Shown: positions 18,715-25,259 of the stretch, one piece after another
Position numbering within the stretch: position 1 is the first letter of the stretch
Layout: the number at the start of each line of letters is the position of its first letter
Source: Cohaesibacter marisflavi
GTDB taxonomy: Bacteria; Pseudomonadota; Alphaproteobacteria; Rhizobiales; Cohaesibacteraceae
Reading direction: 5' to 3'
Assembly (NCBI RefSeq): GCF_900115225.1
Contig: NZ_FOVR01000008.1
Coordinates: forward strand, 159,490 to 223,489
Length of the DNA stretch: 64,000 bases
The notes under the pieces: model-generated
What the model was told of the DNA's origin: nothing
The model's database searches: none
The model's input: the letters and a program-made list of their open reading frames with translations, nothing else
Program-made: the position numbers and the translations under genes

Positions 18715-20064
18715 CTATTTGTTCCCCTCGCTAGGCGCTTTGCCAGAGGCTTCAGCCATTACACGTTCCAGAAGCTTCTTGTCCGGTTTTGGCCCGACTA
18801 GCATGCCGTCCACCGGTGCAGGCAGGTCGGATACGACCACCTTGTCATTTGGTTCAAGACCTGACATCAGAACCGCAATGTCGCCCTGAATATAAGCCAC
18901 CTTGACCGGCTTGAAATGCAGACGCTTTTCAGCGTCCACAACCATCACCTTGCCTTTGCGAATGGCTGATGCGGGAACGGCAATCTTGTCTTTCTTGGGT
19001 TGCCCCTGAAGGATGACTTCCACGGCGGTATCTTTGACCAAAGGTGGTTTTTGGCCCGGAGTTGCCTGACCATACGGGTCTGTAACGGTCAACACGATGC
19101 CGCGGGTTCTGGTTTTGGGGTTCATGACCGCCGAAACGCGGTCGACCTTGGCATCCCACAGGATATCTTTTTTCGGTGTGCGCAGGATCACCTTGGCTTT
19201 CAAGGCGTCATGTCTCTGCGATAGTCCGCCTCCCTCTGCAAGAGCTTCCAATGGAGCCCCCTCCTCGCCAGCTTTGCCAAAGAGTGGATTGAGCGCGCCA
19301 ATGGGGAATTGCGCGACGATTTCCGCAATGGCTATACTATCCCCCGAGAAAAGCTGTTGGCCCTTGTTTACATATTGGCCGACGGCGATATCTACGCTTT
19401 CGAGCCGCACGTCGAAGGGGGCTTTCAGCTCGGTGCGCTCCCGGTTGAGTGCAGCAATTTCGCGCTGTTGCAGCAGCACTTTGCGTTCAGCCTCATTCAA
19501 TTTGAGCGCGCTCAACAAAGACTGCACCTTGGCATCCTGCGTCAGCAGTGCTCGCTCTGCGGTGTCTACAATCGATTGGGACGCCGAGCCACGTGAAAGC
19601 AATTCGGTTTTGCGAGCCAGATCTTCCTTGAGCAAAGCAAGAGAGCGTTCCTCGATCTTTAATGATACCTTCGTGGTTTCATCTTTTGCATCAAGGGCTT
19701 CGCTTTGAGCGTCTATCTGAGCCAGGGCTAGGTCATATTCACGTTCGTCGATACGAAGAAGACAGGTTCCCGCTGCAATGAGCAAACCGTCACGGAGTTT
19801 TTCTGAAGTCCAGATTACCGGACCTGCAACTTGCGCCACGGCATCCCATGTGCGGCTGGGCTGCACCTTGCCAAAGCCTGATATGGAAGGAATTGCGGAG
19901 ACGGGTTTGGCGGCAATCACTTTGACCGGTGTTGCTTTTTCCTGTTTATCGGTTGCTGCCCTTGGAGGCTTGGCCGCTTGGCTGAAAAACATGAAAAGAG
20001 CGATTGCTATCAAGATGGGCGGAAGAACAAGAGTCTTTTTCAGAATGTTCATGGCGAGGCTCAT
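18715..20064 (-). CDS. RND efflux periplasmic adaptor (membrane fusion protein)
   Basis: The adaptor has 449 residues: an N-terminal anchor (about 10–29), a lipoyl-like barrel half (VAQVAGPVIWTSEKLRDG), a coiled-coil hairpin from about 120 to 190, the second lipoyl half (ELKAPFDVRLESVDIAVGQYVNKGQ) and a long C-terminal part. It links the pump encoded next to it with an outer-membrane channel. The start may be the ATG at 20064 or at 20052; neither has a strong ribosome site. It is two bases from the pump gene and clearly cotranscribed with it. Confidence 0.92.
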   Translation of the reverse strand: MSLAMNILKKTLVLPPILIAIALFMFFSQAAKPPRAATDKQEKATPVKVIAAKPVSAIPSISGFGKVQPSRTWDAVAQVAGPVIWTSEKLRDGLLIAAGTCLLRIDEREYDLALAQIDAQSEALDAKDETTKVSLKIEERSLALLKEDLARKTELLSRGSASQSIVDTAERALLTQDAKVQSLLSALKLNEAERKVLLQQREIAALNRERTELKAPFDVRLESVDIAVGQYVNKGQQLFSGDSIAIAEIVAQFPIGALNPLFGKAGEEGAPLEALAEGGGLSQRHDALKAKVILRTPKKDILWDAKVDRVSAVMNPKTRTRGIVLTVTDPYGQATPGQKPPLVKDTAVEVILQGQPKKDKIAVPASAIRKGKVMVVDAEKRLHFKPVKVAYIQGDIAVLMSGLEPNDKVVVSDLPAPVDGMLVGPKPDKKLLERVMAEASGKAPSEGNK

Positions 20065-20160
20065 GGTGCTTTCGAAACGGGGAAGAATCAGGACAGAATT
20101 TCCTTTAATTCAATGTTTTGAAAGTAGCTTGCGGTTGAGCCTTTGTACAAGTCGCAAATC

Positions 20161-20186
20161 TTATCCTATGGTATCCTTTTGTATCC
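20161..20186 (+). repeat. Three TATCC repeats at 10-bp spacing
   Basis: TATCC occurs at 20162, 20172 and 20182, so the copies are one helical turn apart; the last two share GTATCC. They sit about 100 bases before the efflux adaptor start and could be a binding site for a regulator. No protein can be assigned. Confidence 0.45.
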
Positions 20187-20279
20187 ATTGAGGCGAGACG
20201 TCGCGGTTTGCTGCGATATGCAAACGCGCGGCTATGTCGATAGAGATGGGAGTGTTGCAACTTGGAGTTTGTGGATGTT

Positions 20280-21173
20280 CTAGCTGAGGACACTGCGCAA
20301 ACGCGGTGAGGCGAAGTCTATGAAACTGCGCAGCTTTTGTGGCACCGGTCGACCGAGATAGATAATGTTGACGGGCCATGGCTGTGGCTCATCTTCCATA
20401 AGGATGATTTCCAAGCGGCCCTCTTTGACTGCTTTGGATACCTGATAGGACAAAACACGCGTTATACCCAATCCGGAAGCGGCGGCTTCGATTGCGGCCT
20501 CGGCGGTATTGACGCCGAGACGCGTATTGACCGGTACTTGTCTTGCGGATTTGTCTGAACCGAATGACCAGCGGTCTGCGGGCATTAGATTTTCAAATGT
20601 GACGCAGGGATGAGAGACAAGGTCTTCTGGCGTCTGTGGGTGTCCATGGTTTTGCAGATAGGATGGGCTCGCACAGGCCACTTGTCGCACCTCACCCAAT
20701 CGGCGCGCGCGCAAGCTGCTGTCTGGCAAATGGCCAATGCGTATGGCTGCATCTATTTGCTCTTCCTGAAGATTGACACTGCGATCCGTTTGCTCCAGAC
20801 GCGCCGTTACATCCGGGTAGGACGCCAGAAAATCTGTCAGCACCGGCAATATGTGCAAGCGCCCGAACACAATCGGTGCCGTTAGCGTCAAGAGCCCCTT
20901 GGGTTCAGAAAACTCCCCGGCCGCAGTGCGCTCTGCTTCATCAACTTCCTCAAGAATTTGGCGACAGGCCGCTACATAGGCTGTGCCCTGATCAGTCACT
21001 GTCAGGCCACGGGCCGACCGGTTGAGAATGGTGGTGCCGATACGGCTTTCAAGGTCGGATATCCGACGACTGACCGTTGTGAGTGGCAAACCAAGGCTGC
21101 GCGCTGCGGCTGAGAGACTACCCGCATCAACAACGGCAACGAGAACAGACATGGCGTCAAGACGATCAGACAT
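20280..21173 (-). CDS. LysR-family transcriptional regulator
   Basis: A 297-residue LysR protein. The N-terminal winged helix-turn-helix runs through VAVVDAGSLSAAARSLGLPLTTVSRRISDLE (key residues about 13–43), and the substrate-binding domain follows from about 90 with GLLTLTAPIVFGRLHILPVL, the form typical of the CrgA/AaeR-like branch. I chose the ATG at 21173 (MSDRLDAMSVLVAVVDAGS); an upstream in-frame start at 21203 would add ten residues. It diverges from the CMD/NTF2/PPOX genes 113 bases away, with palindromes between, so it probably controls them. It also lies upstream of the efflux genes on the same strand. Confidence 0.93.
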   Translation of the reverse strand: MSDRLDAMSVLVAVVDAGSLSAAARSLGLPLTTVSRRISDLESRIGTTILNRSARGLTVTDQGTAYVAACRQILEEVDEAERTAAGEFSEPKGLLTLTAPIVFGRLHILPVLTDFLASYPDVTARLEQTDRSVNLQEEQIDAAIRIGHLPDSSLRARRLGEVRQVACASPSYLQNHGHPQTPEDLVSHPCVTFENLMPADRWSFGSDKSARQVPVNTRLGVNTAEAAIEAAASGLGITRVLSYQVSKAVKEGRLEIILMEDEPQPWPVNIIYLGRPVPQKLRSFIDFASPRLRSVLS

Positions 21174-21186
21174 GTTTCCAAATTCC

Positions 21187-21232
21187 GGAAGGTTTCCTTC
21201 CAATCTTATTGTCTTATCAAATAAATTGGAAG
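21187..21232. promoter_or_regulatory. Overlapping palindromes, probable LysR operator
   Basis: Two inverted repeats overlap in the divergent promoter. One is GGAAGG-TTT-CCTTCC (21187–21201). The other pairs CTTCCAAT (21197–21204) with ATTGGAAG (21225–21232), with inner TTATT/AATAA also complementary. This is the expected position and symmetry for a LysR binding site shared by the regulator gene and the CMD operon. Confidence 0.6.
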
Positions 21233-21286
21233 CCCTATTTTGACTGCATCGAAAGCAAACGCGATACTAACAAAGGAGAAACAAAC

Positions 21287-21835
21287 ATGTCTCGCATACC
21301 ATACCCATCCACGATTGATGCAGCCCCAGAAGCGTCTCGCCCCCTTCTTGAACAAGTAACCAAGCAGTTGGGCAGCGCGCCGAACCTCTTCCGTCTTGCA
21401 GGGGTAAACCCTGCTGCTCTTGAAGGCTATCTTGGTCTTTTCGGTGCGTTGGGCAAAGGACAGTTGCCTGCGGCCACTCGTGAGCGGATTGCGCTGGCTA
21501 TCTCCGAGTTTAACGGCTGCGGCTATTGCCTTTCGGCTCACACCTATCTGGCAACCAACATTGCCAAGCTGCCAGCCGAAGAGATTTCCGCAAACCGTCA
21601 AGGGCGCTCCACTGATGCAAAGGCAAATGCCGCTATCGTCTTTGCTTTGGCAGTTGCCAAAAACCGCGGTCACATCGCGGATTCCGATCTGGCCGCTGTC
21701 CGCGCTGCTGGCTACGACAATGCTCAGGTTATCGAAATTGTCCTGCATGTCGCGTTCAATATCTGGACCAACTATCTCAACGAAGTCGCCAAAACAGAGA
21801 TCGACTTCCCAGTGGCAGAAGGCGTCGCCGCCTAA
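21287..21835 (+). CDS. Carboxymuconolactone decarboxylase/AhpD-family protein
   Basis: The product has 182 residues and the CMD/AhpD fold. The active-site motif is [11 protein letters not shown], a CxxC plus histidine arrangement as in alkylhydroperoxidase AhpD, and [27 protein letters not shown] is the usual N-terminal part of peroxidase-related CMD proteins. The start at 21287 follows a perfect AAAGGAG. A reductase or peroxidase-like role is likely but the substrate is unknown. An intrinsic terminator follows it directly, so it may be expressed above the two genes downstream. Confidence 0.88.
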   Translation: MSRIPYPSTIDAAPEASRPLLEQVTKQLGSAPNLFRLAGVNPAALEGYLGLFGALGKGQLPAATRERIALAISEFNGCGYCLSAHTYLATNIAKLPAEEISANRQGRSTDAKANAAIVFALAVAKNRGHIADSDLAAVRAAGYDNAQVIEIVLHVAFNIWTNYLNEVAKTEIDFPVAEGVAA

Positions 21836-21848
21836 TCGGTGCCCAACT

Positions 21849-21879
21849 GGCGGCGTTCCCTGTGTTCGCCGCCTTTTTT
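21849..21879 (+). terminator. Rho-independent terminator inside the CMD operon
   Basis: A 7-bp GC-rich stem GGCGGCG / CGCCGCC, an 11-base loop and six T residues lie 13 bases past the CMD stop. It separates the CMD gene from the NTF2-like gene 40 bases later, so downstream expression needs readthrough or another promoter. Confidence 0.85.
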
Positions 21880-21918
21880 CTTCTCCCTATTCTTATCATC
21901 TCGCTTGAGGAGTTTCTC

Positions 21919-22383
21919 ATGAGCCGACCACCCCTACCCCCGTTTTCGCGCAATGATGCTGTTCGAAAAGTCCGTCTGGCCGAAGACGCCTGGAACAGCC
22001 GCGACCCCGAAGCGGTTTCGCTCGCTTATACGCCAGAAAGCCGTTGGCGCAACCGCAGCACATTCCTCAATGGACGCGCGGAGATTGTTGCCTTTCTGAG
22101 CGAGAAATGGAGCAAAGAGCTGGATTATCGCCTGATCAAGGAACTCTGGGCCTTTCAAGGTAACCGGATTGCAGTGCGGTTTGCCTATGAATGGCAGGAT
22201 AAAACCGGTCAATGGACACGGTCCTATGGAAATGAGAACTGGGAATTCGATGAAGAAGGACTGATGGCAGTGCGCTTTGCCTGCATCAATGACCTGCCCA
22301 TCAAGGAAACGGATCGTCTTTTCCGTTGGCCACTGGGGCGTCGGCCTGATGATCATCCATCCCTTGCTGCGCTGGGGCTGTAA
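21919..22383 (+). CDS. NTF2-like (DUF1348-type) protein
   Basis: The protein is 154 residues long with an NTF2-like cone-shaped fold, judged from the conserved spacing: helix with [45 protein letters not shown], then RFAYEWQD and [13 protein letters not shown]. This matches DUF1348 proteins, small stand-alone proteins of unknown activity often seen near redox genes. The ATG at 21919 follows GAGGAG; a longer reading from 21862 has no ribosome site. It is one base before the PPOX-like gene. Confidence 0.85.
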   Translation: MSRPPLPPFSRNDAVRKVRLAEDAWNSRDPEAVSLAYTPESRWRNRSTFLNGRAEIVAFLSEKWSKELDYRLIKELWAFQGNRIAVRFAYEWQDKTGQWTRSYGNENWEFDEEGLMAVRFACINDLPIKETDRLFRWPLGRRPDDHPSLAALGL

Positions 22384-22384
22384 G

Positions 22385-22999
22385 ATGATCCCTCATGGTT
22401 TCACACCTAGTGATGTGGCGTTTTCATGCGCGGTAAAAGCCACACAAGAGGCGAAGGGCTCGCGAGAGCTCTATGCCCGTATGGAACAAAAGCGCCCATG
22501 GTCCGAACGAGTGACGCCGGAACTGGAGCGTTTCATATCGCAGCAGACGAGCTTTTTCCTTGGCACAGCCAATGCTCAGGGCCAACCTTATATTCAGCAT
22601 CGGGGCGGGCCCGCTGGATTTCTGCAAGTGCTCACCGATACCCGACTTGCTTTTGCCGATCTGGCTGGAAACAGGCAATATATCACGCTTGGCAATCTTT
22701 CGGAAAATCAGCAAGCCTATCTGTTTTTGATCGACTACCAAGAAGCGCGGCGTATCAAGCTTTGGGGCACGGCAAGAGTGGTGGAAGATGATGAAGCGCT
22801 GCTGGATCAGCTCAAAATGGCGGAGAGCAAGGGGCGACCTGAGCGGGTTATCCTGTTTGATCTTATCGCGTGGGACGTCAATTGTCCGCAGCATATTCCT
22901 CGCAAGATGGACACAGACAAAGTGTCTGAACTGCTTGCGGAGCGGGACGTGCGCATTGCAGATCTTGAAGCGCGGCTTGCGCGACGCGATGCGCGTTAA
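22385..22999 (+). CDS. Pyridoxamine 5'-phosphate oxidase-family flavoprotein
   Basis: This 204-residue protein has the split-barrel FMN-binding fold of the PPOX superfamily. Landmarks are FFLGTANAQGQPYIQHRGGPAGF, where the Gly-rich turn contacts FMN, then LAFADLAGNRQYITLGNL and YQEARRIKLWGTARVVED. The C-terminal 30 residues are a charged helix. The exact reaction is not clear; many relatives reduce or detoxify small electrophiles. It begins one base after the NTF2-like gene, and its last bases overlap the convergent acyltransferase gene by four. Confidence 0.85.
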   Translation: MIPHGFTPSDVAFSCAVKATQEAKGSRELYARMEQKRPWSERVTPELERFISQQTSFFLGTANAQGQPYIQHRGGPAGFLQVLTDTRLAFADLAGNRQYITLGNLSENQQAYLFLIDYQEARRIKLWGTARVVEDDEALLDQLKMAESKGRPERVILFDLIAWDVNCPQHIPRKMDTDKVSELLAERDVRIADLEARLARRDAR

Positions 23000-25008
23000 T
23001 TCAGGGCTCTATGGCTTGAGCGCATCGCCGCGATGATATCGGGCAAGATGAGATCAACCCCAAGATTGCTTAGGTGATCATCATCAATATAAAGCGGTCT
23101 TTTCCCCTCTACCACCGCGCATGCGCCTTGAGAACAAAACCTCTCATGAGGATAAACAACGGTAACGTCGGGTCTTTTGGCCAACCGCTCCAGGGCCTGG
23201 AGTGTTTTGGCCTGTCGCTTGTCAAATGCTTCTCGCTTAGAGATGGGCAACAGGAAGTCGAGATTTGTTGAGCGAATAAGCATCTCGGGTACGTTATAGT
23301 CGATCTCGGGCACGGGGCCGACAATGACGACATGAGCACCCAGATCTGTAAAATTGGCTACGGTGCGCGCCAAGGCATCGTTGAAATTGATTTTCTGGCC
23401 ATTGTTCTTGTCGTCGAACAGCGGTGTAGGCAAGCCCCCATCGCCGGGCGAAACCATATCCGAGGCATAGTTGCCCCAGCGGGTGGAGAGTACAACAAGT
23501 GGCACCTTTTTCGCTTTTACGACTTCCTGTAAATAGTGTCCCAGTTGTGCGCATTCCTCGCGGTTTTTCAGCTTTGATATATGAACGTCCAGTAGCGCCG
23601 GACAGGCTGGCATCACGGCCAATATGCCACTCATACCAAGCTTATTAAGGTCAGGCTTGAGTTCATGCCAAAGCATTCCTGCATGGCTATCGCCCCACAT
23701 GATGAACAGCTCATTGTTGCTTGCGCCCTCAGTCTGACATGAAGAGATCGCCGCTTTGCGCATGCTGTGCAATCCTTCAATCGGTGTACAAGACGGAACC
23801 GGGGAGCCCTTATTTTCAACCTGATAATAGATCTCTTGTGCTGGCGGGTTCAACCGCTGCGGAATACCCTTCAAATTGATCACGATACCGGCTATCAGGC
23901 ACAGGGCAGCTAGTATTGCCCCCATCCCGCCAAGGGCCAGACTATGGCGACGCCCTTCACGCGCTCGCCGTAAGGGGGTTTCTATGAATTTCCAGCTGAG
24001 AAAAGACAAGCCGGTGGCAAGCAGGAACAGAACGCATTTCTCTGCAAAAACCAGGTCGCGCCCTAGATACAAGGCCGGAAATACGATGATTGGCCAGTGG
24101 AACAAATAGAGCGAATAGGAAATCTGGCCAAAGAACAGTGCTGGAGGAGACGTGACAACCCTTTTGTAAAAACTGCCGTTTCGCGGAACGATTTGCACCA
24201 GAACTGCCGTTGCCGAGACGGGCAACAAAGCGACAAGGCCGGGGAACGTGGTGTTCTCATCTATGAGCGTTACGGATGCAACAAGGCCAATGATTGCCGA
24301 ATAGGTCAAGACAGCTGACAGCGCTTTGCCCGGCTTGAAGCGACCGTCCCAATAGGCGATCAGCCCACCAACACCAATTTCCCAGAAGCGTGTGATGGGC
24401 ATATAGAAGGCAAAGTTGCTGTCAAAAAGCAAATAGACGGTAAGCACATTGCTGATGAAGGAAATAGCGAGCAAGGCCAGCAGAACCATCAGAATAGCTT
24501 TGGAACGATTGGTCGCAAAGCGTGCCGATAGCAGCAGCAACAGGGGAATGAGGAGGTAGAATTGGAACTCTACACCGAGCGACCATGTGTGTAGCAACGG
24601 GATGGTTCTGGCCGCTGCGGCAAAATAGTCCAGACGATCATTGAAATAGATATTGGAGCCGGAAAATAACGCAGCAACGGATGATTCCGCCAGTGAAACA
24701 AACTCCTTGGGCGTGTTGATGATGAAGCCAACCGCCAGCGCGAGGGCGACAACCAAAATCAGCGCAGGATAGATCCTGCGGATGCGCCGGTCGTAAAAGC
24801 CTGCAAGCGAGAATTTCCCATCGATAATGTCTGGCAGCATGCTGCGCAGAATGACATATCCGGAAATAACATAAAAAACATCTACCCCAACGAAGCCACC
24901 AGGAATGAAGGCAAAGTTGAGATGGAACAGGAAGACTGAAAGCACCGCGAATGCCCGTAAACCGTCGATCTCCGTGCGATAGCTGGCGCTTTTGACTGGG
25001 TCTTTCAT
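22996..25008 (-). CDS. OafA/YrhL-type membrane O-acyltransferase with SGNH domain
   Basis: The product has 670 residues. The N-terminal acyltransferase-3 domain (about 1–360) has about ten membrane segments, begins YRTEIDGLRAFAVLSVFLFHL and holds the catalytic-type His of the RxxD/H region; the C-terminal part (about 400–660) is an SGNH hydrolase domain with WGDSHAGMLWHEL and the Asp-His pair in DDDHLSNLGVDLI. Such enzymes add acyl groups, often acetyl, to O-antigen, capsule or peptidoglycan. It has no operon partner, so its target glycan is open. Its stop overlaps the convergent PPOX gene. Confidence 0.92.
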   Translation of the reverse strand: MKDPVKSASYRTEIDGLRAFAVLSVFLFHLNFAFIPGGFVGVDVFYVISGYVILRSMLPDIIDGKFSLAGFYDRRIRRIYPALILVVALALAVGFIINTPKEFVSLAESSVAALFSGSNIYFNDRLDYFAAAARTIPLLHTWSLGVEFQFYLLIPLLLLLSARFATNRSKAILMVLLALLAISFISNVLTVYLLFDSNFAFYMPITRFWEIGVGGLIAYWDGRFKPGKALSAVLTYSAIIGLVASVTLIDENTTFPGLVALLPVSATAVLVQIVPRNGSFYKRVVTSPPALFFGQISYSLYLFHWPIIVFPALYLGRDLVFAEKCVLFLLATGLSFLSWKFIETPLRRAREGRRHSLALGGMGAILAALCLIAGIVINLKGIPQRLNPPAQEIYYQVENKGSPVPSCTPIEGLHSMRKAAISSCQTEGASNNELFIMWGDSHAGMLWHELKPDLNKLGMSGILAVMPACPALLDVHISKLKNREECAQLGHYLQEVVKAKKVPLVVLSTRWGNYASDMVSPGDGGLPTPLFDDKNNGQKINFNDALARTVANFTDLGAHVVIVGPVPEIDYNVPEMLIRSTNLDFLLPISKREAFDKRQAKTLQALERLAKRPDVTVVYPHERFCSQGACAVVEGKRPLYIDDDHLSNLGVDLILPDIIAAMRSSHRALN

Positions 25009-25259
25009 CGCTTATCTGGTCCGTGCATTTGGGTCTGTTGGTCTGTTTGTTGCAGAAACTATTGGAAACACCAAATCAAGTAAAGCAATTGCTGATTAGC
25101 AACAGATAGGCGTGAAAAATCCACCTCCTTTTTCGAGAGAAAGAAGGAGAGATCGAGGCGTTTATGGCACCGTGATTTTATGAAATGAGAGCGCGCTTGT
25201 TGACAGCGATCTATTGCCATCTCTGTCAACAAGCGACAGACACGTCGGGTTACGACGGG

